A stretch of DNA of 64,000 nucleotides from positions 124,001 to 188,000 of the forward strand of contig JAHBWE010000010.1 of NCBI GenBank assembly GCA_019637155.1, written 5' to 3'. Below the pieces are notes generated by a model. That model was not told the DNA's origin. It was given only the letters and a program-made list of their open reading frames with translations, and searched no databases. The position numbers and the translations under genes were made by a program. Each line of letters starts with the position of its first letter. Positions within the stretch are counted from its first letter, which is position 1. Positions 12,913 to 21,654 of the stretch are shown piece by piece. The DNA is from Labilithrix sp. GTDB taxonomy: Bacteria > Myxococcota_A > Polyangia > Polyangiales > Polyangiaceae.

Positions 12913-14223
12913 TCAGCGCTTTTGCGCGTTGACGCCGATGCCCTGGTAGCGGAGCGCGGCCTTCGTCACGTCCGCGGGCCTCCAGATGTTGCGCGCGTCG
13001 AGGACGAAGGTGCCCGCGAGCCGCTTCTTGATCTCGGTGAACGACGGCGCGCGGTAGCTGCGCCACTCGGTGAGGAGCACGAGCGCGTCGGCGCCGTCGA
13101 GCGCGTCGTAGTCGCGCGTCGTCACCTGGACCTTGTCGCCGAAGAGCTTCTGGAAGTTCGGGCCCGCCTCCGGGTCGTGGCCCGTCACCGTCGCGCCCTT
13201 GGCGAGGAGCACCTTCGTGAGCTTCACCGCCGGCGCCTCGCGGATGTCGTCGGTCTCGGGCTTGAACGCGAGCCCCCACAGCGCGACCCGCTTCCCCTGG
13301 AGCCCTCCCTCGACGCCCTGCGCGAGGAGCTCCGCGAGGAAGTGCGCCTGGTCCTCGTTCGCGACGTGCGCCGCCTCGGCGACCTTCATCGGGACGCCGT
13401 TCTCGCGCCCGAGCGCGGCGAGCGCCTGGACGTCCTTCGGGAAGCAGGAGCCGCCGTAGCCGGGCCCGGCGTAGAGGAACTTCTTGCCGATGCGCGAGTC
13501 GCTGCCCACGCCCTGGCGCACCGAGTGGATGTCGGCGCCGGTCGCGTGGCAGAGGCGCGAGAGCTCGTTCATGAACGAGATGCGGATCGCGAGCATCGTG
13601 TTCGACGCGTACTTGATGAGCTCGCTCGAGCGCGGATCGGTGACGACGAGGCGCTCGCCCGAGAGCTGCAGCGGCGCGTAGAGATCGCGGAGGCACTGCT
13701 TCGCCGCCTCGCTGCGGGCGCCGACGACGACGCGGTCCGGCTTGAAGAAGTCGTTGACCGCGTCGCCCTCCTTCAGGAACTCCGGGTTCGACACGACCTC
13801 GAGCGAGACCTTCGCGCCCTCGAGGCGCTTCTGGACCTTGTCGCACGTCCCGACCGGCACCGTGCTCTTCACGACCACGATCGCGTCCTTCGTCGCGACC
13901 TTCGCGATCGTGTCGGCGGCCGACATGACGTACGAGAGGTCGGCGGCGCCCTCCGGATCCGGCGGCGTGCCGACCGCGATGAAGTACGCGTCGACCTCGT
14001 CGAACGGCGCCTTGATCTCGGTGCCGAAGTGGAGGCGGCCGCTCCGCTGGTTGCGGTGCACGAGGTCGGCGAGGCCGGGCTCGTAGATCGGGATCTTGCC
14101 GCCTTTGAGCTGCGCGATCTTCTCCGGATCGATGTCGTAGACGAGGACGTCGTGACCGAGGTCCGAAAGGCCGGTCCCGCTGACGAGACCGACGTAACCC
14201 GCACCGAAGACGACGAGCCGCAT
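12913..14223 (-). CDS. ugd: UDP-glucose 6-dehydrogenase
   Basis: Protein of 436 aa, the usual length, that oxidises UDP-glucose to UDP-glucuronate with two NAD+. It starts with the NAD-binding GAGYVGLVSG (residues 8-17) and has IAVGTPPDPEG, VVKSTVPVGT, SNPEFLKEGDAVND, the central KYASNTMLAIRISFMNE helix, and the catalytic cysteine C260 in PGYGGSCFPKD. The C-terminal UDP-binding domain includes GLAFKPETDDIREAP. It sits upstream of the epimerase gene and downstream of a polytopic membrane protein and small lipoprotein on the same strand, an arrangement suggesting surface polysaccharide or glycolipid synthesis. Confidence 0.95.
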   Translation of the reverse strand: MRLVVFGAGYVGLVSGTGLSDLGHDVLVYDIDPEKIAQLKGGKIPIYEPGLADLVHRNQRSGRLHFGTEIKAPFDEVDAYFIAVGTPPDPEGAADLSYVMSAADTIAKVATKDAIVVVKSTVPVGTCDKVQKRLEGAKVSLEVVSNPEFLKEGDAVNDFFKPDRVVVGARSEAAKQCLRDLYAPLQLSGERLVVTDPRSSELIKYASNTMLAIRISFMNELSRLCHATGADIHSVRQGVGSDSRIGKKFLYAGPGYGGSCFPKDVQALAALGRENGVPMKVAEAAHVANEDQAHFLAELLAQGVEGGLQGKRVALWGLAFKPETDDIREAPAVKLTKVLLAKGATVTGHDPEAGPNFQKLFGDKVQVTTRDYDALDGADALVLLTEWRSYRAPSFTEIKKRLAGTFVLDARNIWRPADVTKAALRYQGIGVNAQKR

Positions 14224-14280
14224 TTGCCGGCAAGTCCTAGAGCTTCCGGCCGTTCAAAGCAAGGAACGGCCCTGCAGGTG

Positions 14281-14448
14281 TCAGTCGCCGCCGGCGTCGA
14301 CGGTGGGCTGCGGCGCGCACGTGAGCTCGATGCAGCCGTTCTCGCGCGGCGGGGCGTCGGGCCCGGTCTCGGCTTCGCATGCGATGGCGGTGGCGGCCGC
14401 GAACAGCAGCGCGACGGCGACGAGCACGGTCTTCTCCCAACGGTTCAT
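14281..14448 (-). CDS. 55-aa putative lipoprotein
   Basis: Short protein with a basic N-terminus (MNRWEK), a hydrophobic stretch (TVLVAVALLFAAATAIAC) ending in a cysteine in lipobox-like context (AIAC), then an acidic tail with two further cysteines and a DAGGD end. The lipobox is non-ideal at position -3 (Ala rather than Leu). The ATG overlaps the stop codon of the upstream membrane-protein gene as ATGA, supporting both the start choice and coupled expression. No family was recognised. Confidence 0.6.
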   Translation of the reverse strand: MNRWEKTVLVAVALLFAAATAIACEAETGPDAPPRENGCIELTCAPQPTVDAGGD

Positions 14449-16049
14449 CGAAGTCTCCGGTAGAGCCACCAACCGCCACGATGTTCCTCGAGCGTGAGAC
14501 GTTCGGGGGTCCGCGGCTCGGCCGCGTCGGGCCGGGTGCGGATGAGGACGAAGTCCCAGTCTTCGAGGTGGTAGGCCGGCCAGTCGATCGTCTTCAGGTT
14601 ACTCTCGCTGTAGCTGGGCGGAAGACGAAGGACGGGGTTTTCGGGGGTGGGGTAGAGCGCGGAGCCCTGGTGGAGCCAGATGTCGCTCACCACGATCGGC
14701 CGCTCGACGAGCACGAGCTTGTCGTAGTGCACGAACGGATGCGCGGTGAACACGTCGCTGTTCGGATCGAGCGGCAGGTTCAGGAGGCGCGACTCCGCCG
14801 GGACGCGCGCGAACACCTCCTTGTAGCCGTGCGCCTCGGCCTGGAACCGGTACGACGCGACCAGCGCGAGGAGCGTCACCGTCGACGCGAGCAGGGGCGG
14901 ACCCCAGTGCAGCCCGAGCGCGAGCGGGCGGGGGAGGTCGTCCCGGCGCACGGCGAGGAGGGCGAGGAGCAACGCGACGGGGACGAGGCGGCCGTCGACG
15001 AACCCGAACCAGCCGATCGCGTGCGGCAGCGCGAGGAACACGAGGCCGACGGCGCCGGCGCAGGCGTAGAGCGCGCGCGCGTGGCGGGCGTGCGCCGACG
15101 TGTCGTCGCGCCGGGAGATCCGCAGCGACGTGACGGTGCACGCGACGGTGAACGCGAGGAGGGCGCACGCGACGAGGAAGTCGATCCCGCTCCGCGTCAT
15201 GAGCGTCGGCGTGAGGAGGAGCCCGAGCTTGTCGAGCGGCCCCTGGAAGCGGGGGAGGATGTCATGGTAGCGCGCGACCGATCCCGGCGGCGTGCCGCCT
15301 CGCTCGATCCACGCGACCCACCCGGAGAGGAGCAACGCGGGCACGAGCGCGCGGAGGCGGAGGAGCCGCGCGCGCCGGTCGCCGGTCACGACCGCGGAGA
15401 GCGCGGCGCACGCGAGGAAGAGGAGGAACGCGTGGCCGTGCGCGATGAACATCGCCGGCGCGAACGCGAGGACGACGAGCTCGCGCCGCAGCGTGCCCTT
15501 GTCCTTCGGCGCGTCGTCGGCGCGCACCATCAGGTCGAGCCAGAGCGTGAGCCCCACGAGCATGACCGCGACCCCGAGCAGGTAGCTCGCGAAGCCGAGG
15601 AGCGTCATGAGCCCGAACGACGTCGTGACGCCGATGAACCCGAACGTCGGCGACGACTCGCCGTAGAGCCGCCGCCGCGCGAGCACGAGCGCGGCGGGGG
15701 TCGCGACGACGGGGAGCGTCGCGAGGAGGCGCACCGCCGCGAGCGGCGATCCGAAGCGCAGGAACGTCTCGCCGAGGAAGCGGAAGAGCGAGTACGGCCC
15801 GATGTGCGGCGCGAGGACGAAGAACCGCTGCTCGAAGGCGGAGTGCTCGAAGCGGTGCCGCATCGCGATGAGCCCCGCGTGGGCGGGGAGGTCCTGGAAG
15901 GGCAGCGCCTCGAAGACCCAGAAGACGAGGACGGCGAGGAGCACGATCGCGCCGAGCCCGACCCACGCGGCGCGCGACGCCGCGGCGGGGGCGCGCACCG
16001 AGTCGGTGCCCACCGGCAGCGCGTCGTCGGTGGCGTGGCTCGTGGTCAT
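14445..16049 (-). CDS. Polytopic membrane protein, possible GT-C-like glycosyltransferase
   Basis: Protein of 534 aa with about ten hydrophobic segments and a soluble C-terminal ~120 residues. The ATG at 16049 is chosen because a GGGGAG purine run lies just upstream and hydrophobicity begins soon after; the open frame extends further but the extension is unlike a protein N-terminus. No signature was recognised. A periplasmic-looking loop after TM1 (EALPFQDLPAHAG) and the C-terminal globular end recall GT-C enzymes, but the acidic first-loop motif is not clear. Overlap with the small lipoprotein gene and nearby ugd/epimerase genes suggest involvement in envelope glycan assembly; this is inference. 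Confidence 0.75.
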   Translation of the reverse strand: MTTSHATDDALPVGTDSVRAPAAASRAAWVGLGAIVLLAVLVFWVFEALPFQDLPAHAGLIAMRHRFEHSAFEQRFFVLAPHIGPYSLFRFLGETFLRFGSPLAAVRLLATLPVVATPAALVLARRRLYGESSPTFGFIGVTTSFGLMTLLGFASYLLGVAVMLVGLTLWLDLMVRADDAPKDKGTLRRELVVLAFAPAMFIAHGHAFLLFLACAALSAVVTGDRRARLLRLRALVPALLLSGWVAWIERGGTPPGSVARYHDILPRFQGPLDKLGLLLTPTLMTRSGIDFLVACALLAFTVACTVTSLRISRRDDTSAHARHARALYACAGAVGLVFLALPHAIGWFGFVDGRLVPVALLLALLAVRRDDLPRPLALGLHWGPPLLASTVTLLALVASYRFQAEAHGYKEVFARVPAESRLLNLPLDPNSDVFTAHPFVHYDKLVLVERPIVVSDIWLHQGSALYPTPENPVLRLPPSYSESNLKTIDWPAYHLEDWDFVLIRTRPDAAEPRTPERLTLEEHRGGWWLYRRLR

Positions 16050-16134
16050 CTCCCCTCGGCCCGTTATGGTCCTGATTTCGCCGGAATGCCAGCGAAGTTG
16101 CCCCTCCCGCGCGGGCCGGGCTCCGATCGCCCGC

Positions 16135-16326
16135 GTGAGGGTGCCGTTCTGGTCGAAGCTCGCCTGGGTCGCCGACCACACGGGCTTGCCCGCGCTCGTC
16201 GTCGCGGCGCTCGCGATCGCGCTCGGCTACAAGCTCCTCAAGCGCTCGGCGCGCTTCGCGGTCGAGGTCACGATCATCACGCTCGCCCTCGCCGCCGCGA
16301 CCGAGCTCGGCTGGCTTCGTTGGTAG
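16135..16326 (+). CDS. Small two-TM membrane protein
   Basis: About 63 aa from a GTG at 16135, with GTG 16141 and ATG 16066 also in frame. Two hydrophobic segments are visible (LPALVVAALAIALGYKLL and VEVTIITLALAAATELGWL) separated by a short basic turn (KRSARF), consistent with a helical hairpin with its loop in the cytoplasm. It ends 19 bp before the SDR gene and is divergent from the polytopic membrane gene. No family was recognised. The ATG at 16066 would put the start only 16 bp from the divergent gene, so a later start is favoured. Confidence 0.5.
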   Translation: MRVPFWSKLAWVADHTGLPALVVAALAIALGYKLLKRSARFAVEVTIITLALAAATELGWLRW

Positions 16327-16345
16327 CGTGCTATAGAGCGCGCCC

Positions 16346-17114
<769 letters not shown>

Positions 17115-17121
17115 GGCTCGA

Positions 17122-17153
17122 CCCGCAAAAAAGACCGAACTTTCGCTTGCGGG
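17122..17153. terminator. Candidate stem-loop downstream of the SDR gene
   Basis: Arms cccgcaa (17122-17128) and ttgcggg (17147-17153) are perfectly complementary with an 18-nt loop, starting 8 bp after the SDR stop codon. A second short hairpin, ccgtc/gacgg with a 3-nt loop (17184-17196), sits just upstream of the next ATG. The long loop and missing T-tract make a classical terminator uncertain. The 98-bp gap is distinctly AT-richer than its flanks, as expected of a promoter region for the next gene. Confidence 0.35.
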
Positions 17154-17211
17154 ACCGATAGTTATCCGTCATTAGAAAGATCGCCGTCTGTGACGGTTCT
17201 GTGTCTTTTTC

Positions 17212-18750
17212 ATGGCGATTGTCGAGCTAGCGCAGGAAGTTTTTGCGGCTAGCGACGCCGCCGCCGAGGGGGCCGGGAGGGTCAGGGTCGGCGTCCATGA
17301 TGCGTCCCGGCTCGAGTGGAGCCTCTCCGTCCCGCTCCCCGAGCCGGCCGACGGCCCCGCGAAGTATTCGCTGCGGGTCGAGATGCAGATCCCGTCGAAC
17401 GCGTTCGTGCGTCACGTCCCCTGGGATCAGATGCAGGCGTTCACGCGCCTCGACGGCCCGGCGTTCGCCGCGGTCGGAGACGTCGTGACGATCGACGCGC
17501 TCCGCCGCGGCGCGCTCGCGATGGCGAACCAGCTCGCGCGCGCGAGCGACGGCTTCCAGCGTCACTGCCGCCTCGCGGGCTCACTCTTCGCGACGGCGCC
17601 TCACAGCGAGCTCGAAGACGCGCTCACGATCTGGATCGAGGCGTCGGTGCGCATCGCGCAGGAGTCTCGCGAACGGCTCACGCGCGGCGAGGATGGGGAG
17701 GCCTCGGAGCTCGCGCGCGAGCGCAAGCTCGTCGACGAGTACGTGAGCGTGCGGCTCCTCGAGATGCTCGCGGGCGCGGAGCGCGGGCTCTCGAACGTGG
17801 TCGAGTCGAAGAGCCTCCACGCCACGCGCCTCGCGCCGGTGCTCGCCGCGGTGGAGGGGCGTCTCGGCGAGGCGCTCGGCAACGAGCTCGCCTACCGCGC
17901 CGAGCACTCGTTCACGGTCGCGGATCCGTCGTCGCCGCACGCGCTCGAGAAGTACCTCGATCGCGCGAGCCGCCTGAAGAAGCACTTCCAGGAGGTGCTC
18001 TTCCTCGAGCAAGAGAGCTTCAAGACGGCGGAGCGCGCGTACCACTGGGTCGCCGCGATCGCGGCGATCATCGCGTCGACGTGGGCGTTCGCGTGGCAGA
18101 TCGCGCTCCTCCAGAACGCGACGCAGAACGCGACCGCGACGGTGAGCTCCGGCTTCGTCCTCCTGACCATCCTCGCGGGTCTGGTCTACGCGACGAAGGA
18201 CCGCTTCAAGGAGATCGGCCGCGACTGGATGACCCGCCGCGTCCACCGCGTCTGGGGCGCCCAGCGCATCACGCGTTACCGCGCGCCGCATCGGCGTCTC
18301 CCTACGCGTGACGTCGTCGTCAGCGCGCGCGAGAGCTTCACGCAGAACGTGAACCGGGTGCCCGATCCGCTGAACCCGGAGTGCGGCGCCTCGACCGCGG
18401 TGACGGTCCTCACGTACGAGCACAACGGCGAGGTGCTGCCGAACGCGCAGCTCGTCGCGTCGGGTGTCCGCCGCGTGAAGCACGTCTTCCGTTACGACCT
18501 CTCGCCCATCTTCGCGCGCCTCGACGACGCGACGAAGCCGGTCCCGGTCCTCGACGACACGACGCGCCGCGTGCGCTTCATCGACGCGCCGCGCTGCTAC
18601 CGCCTCCCGATCCGGGTCGAGGTGCAGGCGGGCGCGACGAAGCAGATCGAGAACGCGACGCTGGTCCTCCACAAGCGCGGCCTGGAGCGCCTCGAGCGCG
18701 ACAAGGACTCGAACCCCTCGCTCTCGGAAGTCGGCCTCGAGCCAGGCTGA
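17212..18750 (+). CDS. Uncharacterised protein with central two-TM hairpin
   Basis: Protein of 512 aa with no recognised family. Residues 1-270 are soluble and mostly helical, with several Glu/Arg-rich helices. Two transmembrane helices lie at about 278-300 (HWVAAIAAIIASTWAFAWQIALL) and 310-328 (GFVLLTILAGLVYATK). A basic juxtamembrane stretch (DWMTRRVHRVWGAQRITRYRAPHRR) follows, then a C-terminal domain of ~140 residues rich in beta strands. The helical-bundle-plus-hairpin layout suggests a cytoplasmic protein anchored by a membrane hairpin. It is flanked by intergenic hairpins and is probably monocistronic. Confidence 0.75.
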   Translation: MAIVELAQEVFAASDAAAEGAGRVRVGVHDASRLEWSLSVPLPEPADGPAKYSLRVEMQIPSNAFVRHVPWDQMQAFTRLDGPAFAAVGDVVTIDALRRGALAMANQLARASDGFQRHCRLAGSLFATAPHSELEDALTIWIEASVRIAQESRERLTRGEDGEASELARERKLVDEYVSVRLLEMLAGAERGLSNVVESKSLHATRLAPVLAAVEGRLGEALGNELAYRAEHSFTVADPSSPHALEKYLDRASRLKKHFQEVLFLEQESFKTAERAYHWVAAIAAIIASTWAFAWQIALLQNATQNATATVSSGFVLLTILAGLVYATKDRFKEIGRDWMTRRVHRVWGAQRITRYRAPHRRLPTRDVVVSARESFTQNVNRVPDPLNPECGASTAVTVLTYEHNGEVLPNAQLVASGVRRVKHVFRYDLSPIFARLDDATKPVPVLDDTTRRVRFIDAPRCYRLPIRVEVQAGATKQIENATLVLHKRGLERLERDKDSNPSLSEVGLEPG

Positions 18751-18772
18751 GATCGAGAACCGCTTCGACGGT

Positions 18773-18790
18773 GTAGCCTTCGGCGGCTAC
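18773..18790. terminator. Short stem-loop between genes
   Basis: gtagcc (18773-18778) and ggctac (18785-18790) form a 6-bp perfect stem with a ttcggc loop, 23 bp after a stop codon and 10 bp before the next ATG. No T-tract follows. It may influence translation of the PAP2 gene as much as termination. Confidence 0.3.
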
Positions 18791-18800
18791 TCCTCGACGA

Positions 18801-19667
18801 ATGCGCATACGTGTATTCTTCACGAGTCTCTTCGTCGGTCTCACGGTGACCGGCACGGCCTCTGCGCAAGAGCCCTCACGCGGCCAGAAGTTCACCGCCG
18901 ATCCGGTCGCCGACACGGGCGTCATCCTGCTCGGCCTCACGTTCGGCGTGCTCTCGAGCCAGATGCTCTCGACCGGCGAGATCCGGCCCCAGCAGATCGC
19001 TCCCGACTTCCAAACGAGCCAGCTCCTCGCGATCGATCGCGGGGCGGTCACCCAGACCGTCGACCACAGCTCGTCGACGCGCTCCAACATCGCCCTCTAC
19101 TCCGCCGCCGCCTTCGCGCTCGCGGACTCGATCGCCGACATCTGGCGCGAGGGAAAGACGGCCGCGCTCGTCGACGCGATCATGTACGCGGAGGCGGCCG
19201 CGATCACGCAGGGCGTCACGAACCTCGCGAAGATCGCGTTCCGGCGCCCGCGTCCGATCGCGTACATCGAGCGGAACGAGTTCATCGCGCGCGGCGGCGA
19301 TCCCAACGTGTACAACAACGCCGAGACCGACAGCTCGCTCTCGTTCTTCTCCGCGCACACGTCGGCGGTCGCGTCGCTCTCGTCGGCCGCCACGTACATC
19401 GCGTTCGTGCGTTCGGGCGCCCGCTCGCCCCGTCCGTGGATCACGATGGGCGCCGGTCTCGCGCTCACGACGTTCGTCGCATACGAGCGCGTCCGCGGCG
19501 GCTCGCACTTCCCGACCGACGTGCTCTGCGGCGCGCTCGCGGGCACGGCGGTGGGGGCGCTCGTGGTCCACCTCCATCGCGAGGACTCGGTGAAGCAGCG
19601 CCCGGTCTGGATCGGCGTCACGCCGAGCTACGACGGTGGGTTGTTGACCGCGAGCGGCCTCTTCTGA
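18801..19667 (+). CDS. PAP2 family phosphatase, exported (paralogue 1)
   Basis: Protein of 288 aa with an N-terminal signal peptide (MRIRVFFTSLFVGLTVTGTASA, probable cleavage before QEP). The three phosphatidate phosphatase type 2 signatures are present: KIAFRRPRP (K-x6-RP variant), SFFSAHTS, and YERVRGGSHFPTDV with the catalytic His and Asp. Such enzymes dephosphorylate lipid or isoprenoid phosphates on the outer face of the membrane. Hydrophobic segments surround the motifs. A clear paralogue lies near the right end (57616-58599), sharing the long N-terminal block with GVLSS and RPQQI as well as the catalytic region. Substrate unknown. Confidence 0.87.
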   Translation: MRIRVFFTSLFVGLTVTGTASAQEPSRGQKFTADPVADTGVILLGLTFGVLSSQMLSTGEIRPQQIAPDFQTSQLLAIDRGAVTQTVDHSSSTRSNIALYSAAAFALADSIADIWREGKTAALVDAIMYAEAAAITQGVTNLAKIAFRRPRPIAYIERNEFIARGGDPNVYNNAETDSSLSFFSAHTSAVASLSSAATYIAFVRSGARSPRPWITMGAGLALTTFVAYERVRGGSHFPTDVLCGALAGTAVGALVVHLHREDSVKQRPVWIGVTPSYDGGLLTASGLF

Positions 19668-19686
19668 CGCACAATGCGCGGACCCG

Positions 19687-21423
19687 ATGGACCGCGCGCG
19701 CGTCTGGCCGTTCTTCCGTCCCGAGGACGTGCTCTTCGAGGACGACGATCTCCTCGTGGTCCACAAGCCAGCCGGCGTCGCGAGCCAGGCCGCCGACCCG
19801 ACGCGCCCGGACGATCTCGTGACGCGTCTCCGCGCCCACCTCGGCGGCGCGTACCTGGGCGTGCACCAGCGCCTCGACCGCGACACGAGCGGCGTCGTGC
19901 TGTTCACGAAGCGCCCCGAGGCGAACGCCGCGATCGCCGCGCAGATGGAGCGTCGTTCCCTCGAGAAGCGCTACCTCGCCGGCGTGGTCGGCTGGCGCGG
20001 CCCGAAGCGAGTGACGCTCACGGACGACCTCGTCCCCGGCGAAGACAAAACGATGCGCGTCGCGAGCAAGACCCGCTCCCGCCCGCGCCAGAAGCCGCAG
20101 CGCGCGGTGACGCACGTCACGCTCCGCGCCACGCGCGGCGACCGCGCGCTCCTCGATCTCGTGCTCGAGACGGGCCGCACGCACCAGGCGCGCGTCCAGC
20201 TCGCGCACGCAGGCGCTCCGATCGCGGGCGACCCCATCTACGGCGGCGCCCCCGCCCCCGCCCCCGCCCCCGCCCCGCGCCTCCTTCTCCACGCCTCTTC
20301 GCTCACGCTCGACCATCCGCGAACGAAGAAGCGCCTGGTGATCGAGGACCCACGAGCGCGCCCCGAGCTCGAGGCATGGCTCACGCGCGGCGACCTCGGC
20401 TACGCGGTCTACGACGATCGCGCTGCCCTCGACCGCGCGCTCTCCCTCGCGCTCGAGCGTCGCTGGGGCCTGGGCCGCAGCGCGGATCGCGATCCCCCCG
20501 AGCGCCGCACCACCGCGTTCCGCCTCGTCAACGAGGAGGGCGATGCGTTGCCGGGCCTCGCCGTCGACGTGTACGGCGCGCACCTGGTCGCGCAGCTCTA
20601 TGCCTCCGAGGAGTGGTCGGTCCCCGGCCGCCGCGACCGCGTGCTCGACGCGCTCCACGCCCTCGGCTTCGACGGGATCTATCTGAAGGTCCGCCCGAAG
20701 CAATCGAACGTCCTCATCGACACGCGACGCGAGGACGTCGCCCCACGCGCCCCGGTCCGCGGCGAGGCCGCGCCGTCGCCGCTCCCGATAGAGGAGGAGG
20801 GGATCCCGTTCCTGGTGCGCCTCGACGACGGCCTATCGACCGGCATCTTCCTCGACCAGCGGCTCAACCGCCGCGCGCTGCGCGAGTCCGCGCGCGGAGC
20901 ATCGGTCGCGAACCTCTTCGCGTACACGTGCGCCTTCAGCGTCGCCGCAGCCCGAGGCGGCGCGAAGCGTACCGTGAGCGTAGACGCCTCCCTCTCCGCC
21001 CTCGAACGCGGCCGCGAGGCTTTCGCATACGCCGGCATCCCGCTAGGCGCATCGCACACCTTCATCGGCGACGACTGCTTCACGTGGCTCACGAAGGCGG
21101 CGAAGAGGGGAGAGCGCTACGACGTGCTCGTGCTCGACCCACCGAGCTACTCATCGACGAAGAAGCGCCGCTTCGTCGCCGACGCCGACTACGGCGAGCT
21201 CGTAACGCTCGCCGCCGCCCTCGCCGCCCCCGGCGCGCGCATCCTAGCCTGCTGCAACCACCGCAAGCTCACACGCGCAAAGCTCCGCCGCATGCTCCAC
21301 GAAGGCGCCCGCGCCGCCAAGCGCGAGGTCATGCAGCTCAAGGACCTCCCCGACGCCCCAGACTTTCCGCCCCCCCCCACCCGCGACGTCCACATGAAGA
21401 GCCTCCTCCTGACCCTGCGCTAA
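19687..21423 (+). CDS. Fusion: RluA-family pseudouridine synthase + class I SAM methyltransferase (RlmI-like)
   Basis: Protein of 578 aa combining two RNA-modification domains. Residues ~10-225 are an RluA-type pseudouridine synthase: DLLVVHKPAG, the catalytic aspartate D64 in HQRLDRDTSG, EKRYLAGV, and LETGRTHQARVQLAHAG. Residues ~270-575 are a SAM-dependent methyltransferase resembling RlmI/RlmK: GLAVDVYGAHLVAQLY, a SAM-binding loop NLFAYTCAFSVAAARGG, VDASLSALERG, and the motif IV D484-PPSY. Normally these are separate 23S rRNA enzymes; here one polypeptide could pseudouridylate and methylate nearby positions. An Ala-Pro run (APAPAPAPAP, about residue 190) comes from a hexanucleotide repeat, and a run of nine C bases is at 21370-21378. 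Confidence 0.85.
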   Translation: MDRARVWPFFRPEDVLFEDDDLLVVHKPAGVASQAADPTRPDDLVTRLRAHLGGAYLGVHQRLDRDTSGVVLFTKRPEANAAIAAQMERRSLEKRYLAGVVGWRGPKRVTLTDDLVPGEDKTMRVASKTRSRPRQKPQRAVTHVTLRATRGDRALLDLVLETGRTHQARVQLAHAGAPIAGDPIYGGAPAPAPAPAPRLLLHASSLTLDHPRTKKRLVIEDPRARPELEAWLTRGDLGYAVYDDRAALDRALSLALERRWGLGRSADRDPPERRTTAFRLVNEEGDALPGLAVDVYGAHLVAQLYASEEWSVPGRRDRVLDALHALGFDGIYLKVRPKQSNVLIDTRREDVAPRAPVRGEAAPSPLPIEEEGIPFLVRLDDGLSTGIFLDQRLNRRALRESARGASVANLFAYTCAFSVAAARGGAKRTVSVDASLSALERGREAFAYAGIPLGASHTFIGDDCFTWLTKAAKRGERYDVLVLDPPSYSSTKKRRFVADADYGELVTLAAALAAPGARILACCNHRKLTRAKLRRMLHEGARAAKREVMQLKDLPDAPDFPPPPTRDVHMKSLLLTLR

Positions 21424-21437
21424 CGCCGGCCACCGCG

Positions 21438-21533
21438 GCCCCGGCCGGCCGGGGCTTCCACCCCCCGGCCCCGGCCCGGCCCCCGCCACCCCTTACCCTG
21501 GCCCGGGCCGGCCACCTCCTGGCCCGGGGCCAC
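21438..21533. repeat. Cluster of GC-only palindromes downstream of the fusion gene
   Basis: The stretch after the stop codon is almost pure G/C. It contains a perfect 18-bp palindrome, gccccggccggccggggc (21438-21455), and overlapping ggcccggg-type repeats including two near-identical ctggcccggg(g)cc blocks (about 21499 and 21519). It can fold into several very stable hairpins and probably terminates the upstream transcript or is a degraded intergenic repeat. The full 231-bp gap (21424-21654) shows no gene; its right end is AT-richer, with a small agcgg/ccgct hairpin at 21563-21575. Confidence 0.6.
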
Positions 21534-21654
21534 CCTCGCGGGGGGACCGAAGATCATTAGCAAGCGGTTTCCGCTATGAGCCGGACCACTGAGGCCCGAC
21601 GGAGCTGTAAGGACGCCGCCGGCGGCGCGTTGATGCCTTCACTTGGAGGCCACG

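Noticed and set aside
18755-19667. A reverse-strand frame opposite the first PAP2 gene
   Set aside because: No homology and Arg/Ala-rich translation; PAP2 motifs on the plus strand are unambiguous.
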